NCBI RefSeq assembly: GCF_015477805.1
Contig: NZ_JADLQL010000001.1
Location: 1,550,001 to 1,614,000 of the forward strand
DNA: 64,000 bases
Direction of reading: 5' to 3'
Origin: Nocardia flavorosea
GTDB taxonomy: Bacteria > Actinomycetota > Actinomycetes > Mycobacteriales > Mycobacteriaceae
Both the position numbers and the translations under genes were made by a program. Positions 27,602 to 37,916 of this stretch are shown in pieces. Positions within the stretch are counted from its first letter, which is position 1. Each line of letters starts with the position of its first letter. The notes beneath the pieces are model-generated. The model was not told where the DNA came from. It saw only the letters and a program-made list of their open reading frames with translations, and searched no databases.

Positions 27602-28501
27602 TCAGACGGGCAGCAGCTCGCGCAGCCGACCGGCGAGCGTGCGGCCGCGATCACGGTCGCGTTCGCCGAGCAGGAAGGTCAACTCTTCCCGTACGGCCTT
27701 CTGCACCACCAGCGACAACTGCTGTGCGGCCTCGTTGCGATCGTGCGCCTCACGCCACGGCTGCGGATCGATCGCGGTGCCGATCGAGAAATAGAACCGC
27801 TCGGGGCGCGGTATGGCAGTCGGCCCGAGTCCGCGCACCAGCGGCGGGGTGAGCTCGGGGTGGATACCGAGCGCCTCGACCACCCGCCGCAGCGGACGCA
27901 ACAGCAGATCGTCCTTGTCGGCGAGGATGTCGTAGGCATCGTCGACCCCGATCATCGCCACCGGCAGGATCGGCGCCCCGCATTCGATCGCCATCCGGGC
28001 GAACCCGGTGCGGCCCTCCCAGCGCAGTGTGTACTTCTCCCCCTTGCGACGGATCGCCTCCCGACCGCCGCCGGGAAACACGATCACCGCCTCACCGTGT
28101 TCGAGCAGCGTCCGGCAGTTCTCCGGGGTGCCGCGTACCGAACCGTAGTGGTGCAGCATATGCCGCACACCCGGAACACGGATCAGCACATTCTCGGCGA
28201 GCCCGCGGATCAACCGGCCCCGCCGGCGCAGCACCTCGGGCAACAGCAGCGGAGCATCGATCAGCCCGAGCAGATTGTGGTTCGCGACCAGCAGCACCGG
28301 CCCGGAATCGGGGATATTCGACAAACCGAAGAACCGGGGATCGCTCCACGCCCGCACGGGCGCCAGCAGCGCCTCCAGGAACCGGAGATCGGCATCACCG
28401 AGGTCGACCGACAACGGTGCCCCGTCGCTGAGCCGCGGCAATGCCGCATCATCGTGGCGCCGGTTCCGGCCGGCCGTGAAATGTCCGCGCGTGTTCCCCA
28501 T
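27602..28501 (-). CDS. Lysophospholipid/glycerol acyltransferase family protein
   Basis: The 299-residue protein belongs to the PlsC-like superfamily, MGAT-like branch. The catalytic His-Asp motif is widened (NHNLLGLIDAP, H-x6-D), followed by the acceptor-binding FPGGGREA motif and a late PVAMIGVDDAYD segment. It probably transfers an acyl group to a glycerol or related alcohol in triacylglycerol or phospholipid synthesis, which would suit a lipid-storing actinomycete. The ATG at 28501 has AGGAGG 6 nt upstream. It lies between fadE20 and hflX on the same strand and is an insertion relative to M. tuberculosis. Confidence 0.82.
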   Translation of the reverse strand: MGNTRGHFTAGRNRRHDDAALPRLSDGAPLSVDLGDADLRFLEALLAPVRAWSDPRFFGLSNIPDSGPVLLVANHNLLGLIDAPLLLPEVLRRRGRLIRGLAENVLIRVPGVRHMLHHYGSVRGTPENCRTLLEHGEAVIVFPGGGREAIRRKGEKYTLRWEGRTGFARMAIECGAPILPVAMIGVDDAYDILADKDDLLLRPLRRVVEALGIHPELTPPLVRGLGPTAIPRPERFYFSIGTAIDPQPWREAHDRNEAAQQLSLVVQKAVREELTFLLGERDRDRGRTLAGRLRELLPV

Positions 28502-28613
28502 GAATCCCTCCTGAAGTCGATCGATATTGATTGTGAATCGACATCAGCGGTATTCACACCCGGTTATGCGAAGTACCACACTCCCGCATCAGAAATCAGC
28601 GCGCCGGTGACCG

Positions 28614-30173
28614 TCACGTCTCCGTGGCGCCCGCATGGGCGTAATCGGACAGCGCGGCGGCGAGCGCACGCGGCACCCGTGCAAGCACGCGGGTGCCGTG
28701 CTCGGTGTGCTCGGATTGCTCGATCCGGCCGTCGGCATGGATCCGGGCCAGCAGATCGCCGCGACTGTACGGAAGCAATACGCTCACTTCCACGTCCAGC
28801 CCGCCGAGTACCTCGCCGAGCCTGGTCCGCAGCTGTTCGATTCCCAGGTCCTTGTGCGCGGAAACGAATTCGGCGCCCGGCAGCAGGGCACGCAACCGGG
28901 TCAGCTCCACCGGATCGATCTCATCGATCTTGTTGACCACGAGCAGTTCCGGTGGCGCCGGCAGACCCGATTCGCGCACCACATCGGTGACGACCTCGCG
29001 TACCGCCTTGATCTGCTCGACCGGCAGCGCATCGGAACCGTCCACCACGTGCAGCAGCAGGTCCGCGCCGGTGACCTCCTCCAGCGTGGAGCGGAACGCC
29101 TCGACCAGCTGGGTCGGCAGATGCCGGACGAACCCGACGGTATCGGTGAACACCACCTCGCGACCGTCCTCGAGCTGCGCCCGGCGGGTGGTCGGATCCA
29201 GCGTGGCGAACAACGCGTCCTGCACCAGCACCCCGGAACCGGTCAACGCGTTCATCAGACTCGATTTGCCGGCATTGGTGTAGCCCACGATCGCCACGGA
29301 CGGCACACCGCTGGACGTTCGCCGCGCGCGTTTCGTGTCACGGGCGGTTTTCATCTCACGGATTTCGCGGCGCAGTTTGGCCATCCGCTCGCGGATCCGG
29401 CGGCGATCGGTCTCGATCTTGGTCTCACCGGGACCGCGCAAACCCACACCGCCGTTGCTGCCGGCCCGGCCACCCGCCTGCCGCGACATGGATTCACCCC
29501 AGCCGCGCAGCCGCGGCAGCATGTACTCCATCTGGGCCAGCGCGACCTGCGCCTTACCTTCGCGCGAGGTGGCGTGCTGAGCGAAGATATCGAGGATCAG
29601 CGCGGTCCGGTCGACGACCTTGACCTTGACGACCTTCTCCAGCGCGGTCAGCTGGGCCGGCGTGAGCTCGCCGTCGCAGATAACGGTATCCGCGCCGGTG
29701 GACAACACCACCGCCCGCAGTTCCTCGGCCTTACCGGAACCGATATAGGTGGCCGGATCCGGGCGGTCACGGCGCTGGATGAGCGCCTCGAGAACCTCCG
29801 ATCCCGCGGTTTCCGCCAGCCGGGCCAATTCGGCCATACTCGCCTCGGCGCTCGCGGAGCTGCCCTCGGTCCAGACTCCGACCAGTACCACGCGCTCCAA
29901 ACGCAGCTGCCGGTATTCGACCTCGGTGATATCGGTGAGTTCGGTGGACAGACCGGCAATGCGCCGTAGCGCGCTGCGATCCTCCAACTGCAGTTCACCG
30001 GTGGTGGGATCGGCGGTCCAGCCGCCCCGGCGACCGGGCGCGGCGTTACCGCCGCGACTCGCGCCGCTGATATCGGCAGCGTCCCCGCTGTCGTCCGGGT
30101 CGTATCCGGACGATTCCGCGTCGAACGCTTCGTGGGACCATTCGCCGGTCCCGGACGTGTCAGTGCTTTTCAT
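28614..30173 (-). CDS. hflX: Ribosome-associated GTPase HflX
   Basis: The 519-residue GTPase splits or rescues stalled 70S ribosomes. An N-terminal HflX domain with a GSGKAEEL loop leads into the glycine-rich linker (GGVGLRGPGETKIETDRR). The G domain follows with GYTNAGKSSL (G1), DTVGF (G3) and NKID (G4). The N-terminal 70 residues are variable. The ATG at 30173 was chosen because the sequence upstream to 30302 is non-conserved; GAAGG lies just before. It is 59 bases downstream of dapF and is probably the last gene of the operon starting at 33849. Confidence 0.94.
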   Translation of the reverse strand: MKSTDTSGTGEWSHEAFDAESSGYDPDDSGDAADISGASRGGNAAPGRRGGWTADPTTGELQLEDRSALRRIAGLSTELTDITEVEYRQLRLERVVLVGVWTEGSSASAEASMAELARLAETAGSEVLEALIQRRDRPDPATYIGSGKAEELRAVVLSTGADTVICDGELTPAQLTALEKVVKVKVVDRTALILDIFAQHATSREGKAQVALAQMEYMLPRLRGWGESMSRQAGGRAGSNGGVGLRGPGETKIETDRRRIRERMAKLRREIREMKTARDTKRARRTSSGVPSVAIVGYTNAGKSSLMNALTGSGVLVQDALFATLDPTTRRAQLEDGREVVFTDTVGFVRHLPTQLVEAFRSTLEEVTGADLLLHVVDGSDALPVEQIKAVREVVTDVVRESGLPAPPELLVVNKIDEIDPVELTRLRALLPGAEFVSAHKDLGIEQLRTRLGEVLGGLDVEVSVLLPYSRGDLLARIHADGRIEQSEHTEHGTRVLARVPRALAAALSDYAHAGATET

Positions 30174-30232
30174 ACACCTTCCATGCTGCCACCATGCGCT
30201 GGTCGGCGCATTCGAATTTCCCGGTAGGGGAC

Positions 30233-31138
30233 TTACTGCGCGTCCCACCAGTCGGCGGCCAGCTCCCCGCTCGCCACCAGCTCGGACGGGCCGCGCAACC
30301 ACGCCACGCCCGCGTGCACACCGACCCGGACCTGGCCGCCCGGCACCCGGACGGTGACCTCGCCGCTGCCGGCGGCCAGATCGAAACCGTCCGCTGCCAG
30401 CGCCGCGGCCGCCGCCGCGACCGTGCCGGTACCACAGGAGCGGGTCTCGCCGACGCCTCGCTCGTACACCCGCATATCGACCCCGCCGGCGGTATCGAGC
30501 CCGGTCAGGATTTCGATGTTGACTCCCCGCGGGAACATATCCGGGTCATATCCCGGAGGTGCCGTGAGATCCAGTTTCGCCAGCGATTCGGCCGTCGAGG
30601 AACTGTCCACGCAGGCGAGGTGGGGATTGCCGACATCCACCCCCAGCCCCGGGTAACCCCAGCCGGCCAGTGTGGCCGTCGATTCCCCGAGAACGCGCAG
30701 CGGCCCCATATCCACGGTCACCTCGCCGAGCACCGCACCGGCGGTGTGCACGACGACGGGGCGCGCGCCCGCCCGGCTGCCCACGACGAAACGCTCGCCC
30801 ACGGCCAGCCCGCGCCGAACGAGGTAGTGCGCGAACACCCGTACCCCGTTACCGCACATCTCGGCGACCGAACCGTCGGCGTTGCGGTAGTCCATGAACC
30901 AATCGTCGCCACTCACCCCCGCGGGAAGTTCCGCAAGCACCCCGGCCGCGTGCAGCTGCCCGGCGCGCGCGACCCTCAGCACCCCGTCGGCGCCGAGCCC
31001 CCGGCGCCGGTCACACAGTGCAGCCACCCGGGACGGGGTGAGATCCAGCCGCACCTCGGGGTCGGGCAACACCACGAAATCGTTCTGGGTGCCGTGTCCC
31101 TTGGTGAATTCGACGGCCTGCCCGTCGCGGGTGCTCAC
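30233..31138 (-). CDS. dapF: Diaminopimelate epimerase
   Basis: This 301-residue enzyme converts LL- to meso-diaminopimelate for lysine and peptidoglycan. Both catalytic cysteines are present in their motifs, MCGNG and SCGTG, and the substrate-binding GNPHLAC segment is intact. The frame is open upstream to 31258, but homology starts at the GTG at 31138, which has GGAGG 8 nt upstream. It lies between a SPOUT methyltransferase and hflX in the same orientation. The miaA-dapF-hflX order is conserved in mycobacteria. Confidence 0.95.
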   Translation of the reverse strand: MSTRDGQAVEFTKGHGTQNDFVVLPDPEVRLDLTPSRVAALCDRRRGLGADGVLRVARAGQLHAAGVLAELPAGVSGDDWFMDYRNADGSVAEMCGNGVRVFAHYLVRRGLAVGERFVVGSRAGARPVVVHTAGAVLGEVTVDMGPLRVLGESTATLAGWGYPGLGVDVGNPHLACVDSSSTAESLAKLDLTAPPGYDPDMFPRGVNIEILTGLDTAGGVDMRVYERGVGETRSCGTGTVAAAAAALAADGFDLAAGSGEVTVRVPGGQVRVGVHAGVAWLRGPSELVASGELAADWWDAQ

Positions 31139-31190
31139 GTCTTCGCCTCCGTGCACGTCGGTCGGTTCTCCTCGGTCCGATATACGATTT

Positions 31191-32027
31191 TCATCTGGCA
31201 AACGTCCGGCGCTGCCGGGAAATTTCGTACAGCGCCACGGCCGCAGCCGACGGGGCACCCAACGAGCTGGCGGTACCGCCCATCGGAATGGTGACCGTAT
31301 CGTCGCAGGCCGCGGACCATGCGACGCTCATACCACCGGTCTCGTTGCCGAGTACCAGGATCGTGGCATCGATCAGATCCTGATCGAAGACGGCGCGGTC
31401 GCCGCGCTCGTCGGTACCCACGATCCGGGTGGGTATCCCTCGCTCGACCTGCCGGTCCCGGAATGCCAGTACCTCCGCCGGTCCCGGCACCCGGAATACC
31501 GGTACCGAGAAGAGCGAGCCGGTGGACGCCCGCACGCATCGGGGGTCGTACTGGTCGGCACCGTGCCCGCTGACCACTACCGCCGAGGCGCCGAACGCAT
31601 CGGCGGATCGGATGAGGGTGCCCAGATTGCCCGGCGAATTCGGCCGATCGAACACCACCACCACGGGAGCTTCGCCCGGGTCACCGGCCTCGTAGGCGGC
31701 CAGATCGGCCCGGACCTGCTCGGCGACCGCGACCAGTTCCGGGGCACCTGCGCTCTTCTCCCCCAGTTCCGCCATCAATTCCGGTGCCAGCCCGACCACC
31801 GGCACCGGACTGCTGTCGAGCACATCGCGGGCCCACGAAGACAGGCCGGGGTCGTCGCCCAACCGGTACAGCAGGGTTTCCAACGGCCAGCCGCAGGCCA
31901 GCGCCTGCGTGATCGGCCGGACCCCGTGCACCAGGAACCGGCCGTCCCGATTCCGGGTGGTCCGGTTGTCCAGATAGGCCGTCCATACCTGAACGGCGGC
32001 GTTGCGACTGCGTATCTGCCGGGTCAC
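31191..32027 (-). CDS. SPOUT-class RNA 2'-O-ribose methyltransferase (TrmH/SpoU family)
   Basis: The 278-residue protein has an N-terminal substrate-binding domain and a knotted SpoU domain. Motif 1 is [18 protein letters not shown] with its catalytic Asn and Arg, motif 2 is LGNETGG, and motif 3 is [17 protein letters not shown]. In motif 3 the usual S-L-N is S-L-G, a small departure at a conserved position. The target, tRNA or 23S rRNA, cannot be told from sequence. The GTG at 32027 overlaps the miaA stop by 4 nt (GTGA), so translation is coupled. Confidence 0.88.
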   Translation of the reverse strand: MTRQIRSRNAAVQVWTAYLDNRTTRNRDGRFLVHGVRPITQALACGWPLETLLYRLGDDPGLSSWARDVLDSSPVPVVGLAPELMAELGEKSAGAPELVAVAEQVRADLAAYEAGDPGEAPVVVVFDRPNSPGNLGTLIRSADAFGASAVVVSGHGADQYDPRCVRASTGSLFSVPVFRVPGPAEVLAFRDRQVERGIPTRIVGTDERGDRAVFDQDLIDATILVLGNETGGMSVAWSAACDDTVTIPMGGTASSLGAPSAAAVALYEISRQRRTFAR

Positions 32028-33076
32028 GGCCGGGTCGACTCCTTTGTCATGGGTTTGTCCGCAGCGATTGCCGTGGAATCGGGCAGCACCGGCGCATACG
32101 GGCCGGGCACCGTCCGTTCCGCGGAGCGGGACGCCGCACCGGCGGACGCACTGCCGGGGTTCGCAACGTCCGACAGCAGTGACAGCGCGATCTCGGTAGC
32201 TGCCGGGTTCGCCGCGTCCATCCAGCGCACCCGGTGGTCCCGGCGGAACCAGGAGCGTTGACGGCGGACGTAGCGGCGGGTGCCGATGAAGGTGCGCTCC
32301 CGGGCCTCGTCCAGGCTGTACTCCTGATCCAGGAATGCCAGAACCTGGGCATACCCGATCGCGCGGCGAGCGGTCTGCCCTTCCCGCAGACCGCGACCGG
32401 CCAGCCCGCGCACCTCCTCGACCAGTCCCGAATCGAACATCGATGCCGTTCGCTGCGCGATTCGCGCGTCCAATTCGGTGGTATCGCGGTCCACGCCCAG
32501 GATCCGGGTGCCCCAGCGCGGTTCTCCGACCGCCGGCGCGGACGCCGCAAAAGGTCTACCGGTCAGCTCGACGACCTCCAGCGCCCGCACCATCCGGCGG
32601 CCGTCGGTGGGCAGGATGGTGGCCGCGGCAGCCGGGTCCGCCTGCCGCAATGCCTCGTGCACCGCGGCCGCGCCGCCTTCGGCCAGCAGCGCCTCCCATT
32701 TGGCCCGCACTCGCGCGTCGGTGGCCGGGAACTCCCACCGGTCCAGCAGCGCCTGCACATACATCATCGAACCGCCCACGATGACGGGCAGCCGCCCGCG
32801 CGCCATGATCGCCTCGATATCGGCCGAGGCCGCCGCCTGGTAGGCGGCGACCGTCGCGGTTTCGGTCACCTCGAGAACGTCGAACTGGTGATGCGGGATA
32901 CCGCGGCGCTGGTCCGGCGGGAGTTTCGCGGTCCCGATATCCATACCCCGGTACAGCTGCATGGCGTCGATATTGACGATTTCACCGTTGAGCTGTTCGG
33001 CCAGCTCGAGTGCGAGGTCCGATTTGCCGGTGGCGGTCGGGCCGACCACGGCGACCGGGCGAACGGCCTCGGTCAT
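32024..33076 (-). CDS. miaA: tRNA dimethylallyltransferase MiaA
   Basis: The 350-residue enzyme adds a dimethylallyl group to A37 of tRNAs reading UNN codons; MiaB, also in this window, then methylthiolates it. The P-loop GPTATGKS is at residues 11-18, with [15 protein letters not shown] and [16 protein letters not shown] following. A 50-residue Ala/Ser/Pro-rich tail extends past the usual end. The ATG at 33076 overlaps the upstream stop (ATGA), and the miaA stop overlaps the next gene (GTGA), so three genes are translationally chained. Confidence 0.95.
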   Translation of the reverse strand: MTEAVRPVAVVGPTATGKSDLALELAEQLNGEIVNIDAMQLYRGMDIGTAKLPPDQRRGIPHHQFDVLEVTETATVAAYQAAASADIEAIMARGRLPVIVGGSMMYVQALLDRWEFPATDARVRAKWEALLAEGGAAAVHEALRQADPAAAATILPTDGRRMVRALEVVELTGRPFAASAPAVGEPRWGTRILGVDRDTTELDARIAQRTASMFDSGLVEEVRGLAGRGLREGQTARRAIGYAQVLAFLDQEYSLDEARERTFIGTRRYVRRQRSWFRRDHRVRWMDAANPAATEIALSLLSDVANPGSASAGAASRSAERTVPGPYAPVLPDSTAIAADKPMTKESTRP

Positions 33077-33849
33077 CGGCCCGCCCTGCCCGGTCGCCAC
33101 AGTCCGGCGTAGTAGCCGACGCCGAAGGGTGCATCCCGGTATCGCTCGGCAACCACCGGCGGTTCGGGGTCACCGGAGAAAAGCCCGGCCACTGCCTGGT
33201 ACGCGACCCGCCCGGACAGCATCAGCTCAGCACACAGGGCGGGATCGAGATCGAGCAGCGCGGCGCGGTCTCCCGCCGCCAGTGCCTGCTCCAACCCGGT
33301 CTGCACGGTCTGCGCGCGGGGGTGGAAATAGCCGGGCGCGGCCGTCGACAAGGTCGCGGCCCCGTCCGCCACCACCAGGACACCCTGCGGTTCGTCCACC
33401 GAATCGAGTTCCGCCCGCAATTTTGCCCCGGCCTCGGCACATCGCGCAGGCGGACTGTCGGCGGCGAGCAACTGCGCCCGGACCAGCGCATCCGGCGCCA
33501 CCGCCCCGCGCAACCAGCCGGCGATGAGCACCGCCAGCGGCAGGCCGGGGTCCGGGCCGGGGGTCTCGGGCGCGCCGCCCAGCGATACCGTCACCTCCGG
33601 GCCGAAACCCCGGAAGGTGCCCACTGCACCGGAGTCGTACTCCTGATCGGTGGCGCCCACTCCCAGTACGGTCCACTGCGCCGTCACCTCGGCCAGCTCA
33701 CGTCCGATGGCGAGAACAGCTGCCCGCAGGGCGGCCACGGCAGGTTCTCCCGGGAGCGCCGCAGCCGTCACACCGGCGGGTGCCGCGCCGCCGCACAGTT
33801 CGGGAACCAGAACCGGCGGCGAAGGGATGAGAGCCGCAAGACAGAACAC
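33073..33849 (-). CDS. LigB-fold (class III extradiol dioxygenase-like) protein lacking metal ligands, Rv2728c-like
   Basis: The 258-residue protein follows the order of class III extradiol dioxygenases: an N-terminal [15 protein letters not shown], a mid-protein VLVVADG, and a C-terminal [11 protein letters not shown]. Positions that normally bind iron are replaced: the first histidine (usually IPHPP) is serine 10, and the GDLSH motif reads ADGAAT. It is therefore probably not a dioxygenase. The family is widespread beside miaA in mycolata (Rv2728c). The GTG at 33849 has TACGGT 7 nt upstream and no ribosome site; a GTG at 33876 is an alternative. Its stop overlaps miaA (ATGA). Confidence 0.72.
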   Translation of the reverse strand: MFCLAALIPSPPVLVPELCGGAAPAGVTAAALPGEPAVAALRAAVLAIGRELAEVTAQWTVLGVGATDQEYDSGAVGTFRGFGPEVTVSLGGAPETPGPDPGLPLAVLIAGWLRGAVAPDALVRAQLLAADSPPARCAEAGAKLRAELDSVDEPQGVLVVADGAATLSTAAPGYFHPRAQTVQTGLEQALAAGDRAALLDLDPALCAELMLSGRVAYQAVAGLFSGDPEPPVVAERYRDAPFGVGYYAGLWRPGRAGR

Positions 33850-33862
33850 GACGACAACCGTA
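33850..33862 (-). promoter_or_regulatory. Putative leaderless -10 of the LigB-fold/miaA operon
   Basis: TACGGT (33862-33857, minus strand) is followed by 7 nt and the GTG at 33849, the same geometry as acuC. It would drive the miaA-dapF-hflX operon. Confidence 0.5.
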
Positions 33863-34135
33863 GCCCGTGCCTGCACGGGCGGGCCTCGCTCGGTGGCCTC
33901 GGCACGACCGTGCCCGGTGGACGGGTATGAGTGTCTCTCCCGGAAACCGGGTGGTAATTGCTAGGGTGCGAGGTATCCGGAAGAGGTACCGGTCGGTCCG
34001 GATCCGCAGGTCGGGCCGTATGCGCGAGTGCGGCGCGGCGATGGCCCGGCACCTGGGAAACGGTGAGCCGGTCGACAGGTTCCACGCCCGTACGGGGCCG
34101 AACCGACCGGCGGATGTGGCCAGATCGTGCGGGCG

Positions 34136-34175
34136 TAGCCAGAATGAGCAGAGCATAGCCATAATGCGCAGCGCG
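34136..34175. repeat. Imperfect 20-bp tandem repeat
   Basis: TAGCCAGAATGAGCAGAGCA (34136-34155) is followed directly by TAGCCATAATGCGCAGCGCG (34156-34175), with 16 of 20 positions identical. It lies 40 bases upstream of the DUF349 gene start. Confidence 0.6.
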
Positions 34176-34215
34176 TAAACCAGGCAGCCGTGACGCGCGG
34201 CAGGGACGAGGAGCA

Positions 34216-35604
34216 ATGACCCACAGCAACGGAACCGCCAAACCCGGCCCCGGCACCGCCGGTCGCCCGTCGCCCGCTCCCAAGCCCGGCAACCGTCCCA
34301 AACCCGGCGAACCGCATCCATCGCCCGCGGCGATGAAGCCCGCGGGCCCGGCCACCGAACATCCCCACCCGGTCGTAGTGCCCACCACTACCGATCCGAG
34401 CAAATGGGGTCGGGTGGACGACGACGGCACGGCATGGGTGAAGACCTCCGACGGGGAACGGATCGTCGGCTCCTGGCAGGCCGGTAACGCCGCCGAAGGG
34501 CTGGCGCACTTCGGCCGCCGGTTCGACGATCTCGCCACCGAGGTCGCGCTGCTCGAGGCTCGCCTCGCCGCCGGCACCGACGCCCGCAAGACCAAGGCCG
34601 CCGCCTTGGCGCTGGCCGAGACCCTGCCCACAGCCGCCGTCATCGGCGATATCGAGGGCTTGGCGGCCCGCCTGCGCGCCATCGCCGAACACTCCGACGA
34701 AGCGGCGGCGCACGCCAAGGAGGAGAAAGAACGCACCCGGCACGAACACACCGAACGCAAGGAGGCGCTGGCCGCCGAGGCAGAACAGATCGCCGCGGAA
34801 TCCACCCAGTGGAAGGCCGCCGGGGATCGGCTGCGTGAAATCCTCGACGAATGGAAAACCATCCGGGGAGTCGACCGTAAGGTCGATGATGCGTTGTGGC
34901 GGCGGTACTCGAAGGCACGCGAGGCATTCAACCGCCGCCGCGGCGCGCATTTCGCCGAACTCGACCGGGAACGCGCGGCCGCCAAGGCCCGCAAGGAAGA
35001 ACTGTGCATCCGCGCCGAGGAACTGTCCGGTTCCACCGATTGGCCGGCGACGGCCGCGGTCTTCCGGGAACTGCTCGTGGAGTGGAAGAACGCCGGCCGG
35101 GCGCCGCGGGAGGCCGACGAAGCCCTGTGGCGGCGGTTCAAGAGCGCCCAGGACGTATTCTTCGCTGCCCGCAATGCCGCGGCCTCCGAACGCGACGCCG
35201 AATTCGCCGATAACGCCACCGCGAAAGAAGAGCTGCTCCGCAGCTACGAACCGCTGATCGACCCCGACGCCGATCTCGAAGGCGCCCGGGCCGCACTGCG
35301 TGACCTGCAGGAAAGCTGGGATGCCGTCGGTAAGGTGCCCCGCGAGCGGATGCACGACCTGGAAGGCAGGCTGCGAGCGCTGGAGAAGCGGGTACGCCAG
35401 GCGGCCGATGCGCAGTGGCGCCGGACCGATCCGGAGGCGCTGGCCCGGGCCGCGCAGTTCCGGGAACGGGTGGCGCAATTCGAAGAGCAGGCCGCGAAGG
35501 CCAGCGCCGCGGGCAAGACCCGCGATGCGGAGAAGGCGCTGGAACAGGCCCGGCAGTGGCGCGAATGGGCCGAGGCCGCGGAGGGTGCGGTCAGCAACCT
35601 CTGA
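34216..35604 (+). CDS. DUF349 domain-containing protein (Rv2731-like)
   Basis: The 462-residue protein has about 65 Pro/Lys-rich N-terminal residues, a segment [25 protein letters not shown], and then three repeats of the DUF349 helical unit ([16 protein letters not shown] near 200, [13 protein letters not shown] near 290, [16 protein letters not shown] near 370). It ends in an Ala/Glu-rich coiled coil. DUF349 proteins are soluble helical proteins of unknown function. The ATG at 34216 has GACGAGGAG immediately upstream. It is read alone on the plus strand and ends in a shared hairpin with the gene at 35647. Confidence 0.85.
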   Translation: MTHSNGTAKPGPGTAGRPSPAPKPGNRPKPGEPHPSPAAMKPAGPATEHPHPVVVPTTTDPSKWGRVDDDGTAWVKTSDGERIVGSWQAGNAAEGLAHFGRRFDDLATEVALLEARLAAGTDARKTKAAALALAETLPTAAVIGDIEGLAARLRAIAEHSDEAAAHAKEEKERTRHEHTERKEALAAEAEQIAAESTQWKAAGDRLREILDEWKTIRGVDRKVDDALWRRYSKAREAFNRRRGAHFAELDRERAAAKARKEELCIRAEELSGSTDWPATAAVFRELLVEWKNAGRAPREADEALWRRFKSAQDVFFAARNAAASERDAEFADNATAKEELLRSYEPLIDPDADLEGARAALRDLQESWDAVGKVPRERMHDLEGRLRALEKRVRQAADAQWRRTDPEALARAAQFRERVAQFEEQAAKASAAGKTRDAEKALEQARQWREWAEAAEGAVSNL

Positions 35605-35619
35605 ATCGCGCCGGCGACG

Positions 35620-35644
35620 ACCCGGCGCGACCCTCGCGCCGGGT
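35620..35644. terminator. Bidirectional hairpin between the DUF349 gene and the membrane-protein gene
   Basis: ACCCGGCGCGA (35620-35630) pairs perfectly with TCGCGCCGGGT (35634-35644) around a CCC loop, 15 bases after the DUF349 stop. Confidence 0.75.
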
Positions 35645-35646
35645 AC

Positions 35647-36354
35647 TCAGTCCTCGCCGAGCCGTCGGCGGCGCTCCCGTTCTTCCTCGAGGGCCGCGGC
35701 GTTGCGCCGCTGTTCTTCGGCGGCCAGCTGCAGCGCGGTCCGGCTCCAGACGACCTTCACCCAGTGGAAGGTCAGCACCACGATCGCGAGCGTCCCCAGG
35801 ATCAGCCCGAACCCCGGGCCCGCGCCCACGTAGTTGTTGATACCCGGCGTCTGCCGGTGCCAGATCGAGAACACCCCGAATGCGCTGCCGATCGCCGATC
35901 CGGCCACCGCCAGCCACGCGAGCACCCAGCGCCGGGTCATCAGCGCCAGCAGCGAGAACCCGATCCCGAACACCAGCACGAACCACACGAAGACCCGCGA
36001 CGGCAACCCGATGTGCTCGAGGCCGGCCACCTCCGAACCGAGCAGCACATCGAAACCGCGCGCATCGCCGGCATGGGGCAGCACCAGAGATACCAGCAGG
36101 ACGAACACCGCCCCCGCCACCACCATGGCCCGCACCCCGGGGTCGATCTCCCCGGCGATCCGGCGTTCCACCGCGTCCAGATCCTCGCGATACTCCTCGA
36201 ACTTCTCGGTCGTCTCGGCCGGGTTCACTGCATCCTCGTTTCCATCGGCTGATTCGTCGTCTCTCGCCGCCGGGTTACCGGACGGCGGCTGCGCCGGGCC
36301 GGAAGCGCCGGATTCCTCCGCCCGCTCCCGGTCGTCGTCACCCGGCACGGTCAT
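35647..36354 (-). CDS. Membrane protein of unknown function, Rv2732c-like
   Basis: The 235-residue protein has an acidic, Ser/Pro-rich N-terminal 60 residues, a predicted helix ([17 protein letters not shown]), four membrane helices between about 75 and 205, and a charged C-terminal coiled coil ([19 protein letters not shown]). Orthologues sit beside miaB in mycobacteria (Rv2732c), but their role is unknown. The ATG at 36354 overlaps the miaB stop (ATGA), so it is translated after miaB. Confidence 0.8.
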   Translation of the reverse strand: MTVPGDDDRERAEESGASGPAQPPSGNPAARDDESADGNEDAVNPAETTEKFEEYREDLDAVERRIAGEIDPGVRAMVVAGAVFVLLVSLVLPHAGDARGFDVLLGSEVAGLEHIGLPSRVFVWFVLVFGIGFSLLALMTRRWVLAWLAVAGSAIGSAFGVFSIWHRQTPGINNYVGAGPGFGLILGTLAIVVLTFHWVKVVWSRTALQLAAEEQRRNAAALEEERERRRRLGED

Positions 36355-37904
36355 ACGCCGCATCCGGTGCTGCATCCGGTGGCCGCCGGTTCCGGTTCCG
36401 GCGCGCCGATCCGCGGCAGCCCGAGCCCCACTCCGATGGGCGCGGTCTTCGGCGTGGTTCCGGCCTCGTGGGCATCACCGGCGCGGGTGCGCCGATGCGT
36501 GCGGACCCCGTCGTCGGCGACGAGGTGATGCGGTGCCGCGCCGGTCACGGCCACTGTGACCACGTCGCCCGGCCGGATCGGCTCGGCCGCACCCTCGGGC
36601 CGGAAATGCACCAGCCGGCCGTCGCGGGCACGCCCACTCATCCGCGCGGTGGCAGCGTTCTTCTTCCCGGCCCCGTCGGCCACCAGCAGCTCCACCTCGG
36701 TGCCGACCAGCTCTCGGTTCGCTTCCAGGCAGATCTGCTCCTGTAGCGCGATCAGCCGGTCGTAGCGCTCCTGCACCACCTTCTTGGGCACCTGATCGGC
36801 CATCTCGGCCGCCGGGGTTCCCGGACGCGGCGAATACTGGAAGGTGAAGGCGCTGGTGAACCGGGCCTGTCGCACGACTTCCAGGGTCTGCTGGAAATCC
36901 TCTTCGGTCTCCCCCGGGAAACCGACGATGATATCGGTGGTGATCGCGGCATGCGGCATCGCCGCCCGCACCTTGTCGATGATGCCGAGGAATCGGGCCT
37001 GCCGGTACGAGCGCCGCATCGACTTCAGCACCCGATCCGAGCCCGATTGCAGCGGCATATGCAGTTGTGGGCATACATTTGGTGTCTCGGCCATCGCCTC
37101 GATCACATCGTCGGTGAACTCGGCCGGATGCGGCGAGGTGAAACGCACCCGCTCCAGCCCGTCGACACCCCCGCACGCCCGCAGCAGTTTCGCGAACGCA
37201 CCACGGTCCCGCGGCTGATCGGGGTCGGCGAAGGAGGCCCCGTAGGAATTGACGTTCTGCCCGAGCAGAGTCACTTCGAGAACACCCTGATCCACCAAGG
37301 CCTGCACTTCGGCCAGGACATCGCCCGGACGCCGGTCGACCTCCTTACCCCGCAGCGACGGCACGATGCAGAACGTGCAGGTGTTGTTACAACCGACCGA
37401 GATCGAAACCCACCCCGCGTACGCCGACTCCCGCCGCGCCGGCAGCGTCGACGGGAAGGCCTCCAGCGATTCCAAAATCTCCACCTCGGCGGCTTCGTTG
37501 TGCCGGGCGCGTTCGAGCAGCACCGGCAGCGAACCGAGATTATGCGTGCCGAACACCACATCGACCCAGGGCGCTTTGCGCAGCACCGTATCGCGATCCT
37601 TCTGGGCCAGACAGCCGCCGACGGCGATCTGCATACCCGGCCGCGACGCCTTGATGGGCGCAAGATGACCGAGCGTGCCGTACAGCTTGTTATCGGCGTT
37701 CTCCCGCACCGCGCAGGTGTTGAACACGACGAGATCGGCCGTCGCGCCGGGCGCGGCCCGGGTATAGCCCGCATCCTCGAGCAGACCGGACAAGCGTTCG
37801 GAATCGTGCACGTTCATCTGGCAACCGAAGGTGCGGACCTCGTAACTACGCGTTCCGGCCGGCTCGATCCGGGGAGGAAGCGTTACCTGTCCGATCGAAT
37901 CCAC
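36351..37904 (-). CDS. miaB: tRNA-2-methylthio-N6-dimethylallyladenosine synthase MiaB
   Basis: This 517-residue radical SAM enzyme methylthiolates i6A37 in tRNA. The N-terminal domain cysteines lie in TFGCQMN, NTCAVR and GGCLAQ, and the radical SAM cluster is [13 protein letters not shown]-terminal TRAM domain is followed by about 50 extra residues ending CSTGCGV. The frame is open to 37991. The GTG at 37904 was chosen because TACCCT ends 6 nt before it and homology starts soon after; GTG at 37910 is possible. It works downstream of MiaA (32024-33076). Confidence 0.94.
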   Translation of the reverse strand: MDSIGQVTLPPRIEPAGTRSYEVRTFGCQMNVHDSERLSGLLEDAGYTRAAPGATADLVVFNTCAVRENADNKLYGTLGHLAPIKASRPGMQIAVGGCLAQKDRDTVLRKAPWVDVVFGTHNLGSLPVLLERARHNEAAEVEILESLEAFPSTLPARRESAYAGWVSISVGCNNTCTFCIVPSLRGKEVDRRPGDVLAEVQALVDQGVLEVTLLGQNVNSYGASFADPDQPRDRGAFAKLLRACGGVDGLERVRFTSPHPAEFTDDVIEAMAETPNVCPQLHMPLQSGSDRVLKSMRRSYRQARFLGIIDKVRAAMPHAAITTDIIVGFPGETEEDFQQTLEVVRQARFTSAFTFQYSPRPGTPAAEMADQVPKKVVQERYDRLIALQEQICLEANRELVGTEVELLVADGAGKKNAATARMSGRARDGRLVHFRPEGAAEPIRPGDVVTVAVTGAAPHHLVADDGVRTHRRTRAGDAHEAGTTPKTAPIGVGLGLPRIGAPEPEPAATGCSTGCGV

Positions 37905-37916
37905 CCACACAGGGTA
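37905..37916 (-). promoter_or_regulatory. Putative leaderless -10 of miaB
   Basis: TACCCT (37916-37911, minus strand) is followed by 6 nt and the GTG at 37904, with no ribosome site. Confidence 0.45.

Larger units (their letters stand above)
33850..34215. other. Divergent intergenic region upstream of the miaA operon and the DUF349 gene
   Basis: I find no credible gene in these 366 bases. They hold the leaderless promoter of the minus-strand operon at one end, a TAGGGT hexamer near 33962, and an imperfect 20-bp tandem repeat (34136-34175) ahead of the DUF349 gene. Confidence 0.55.
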
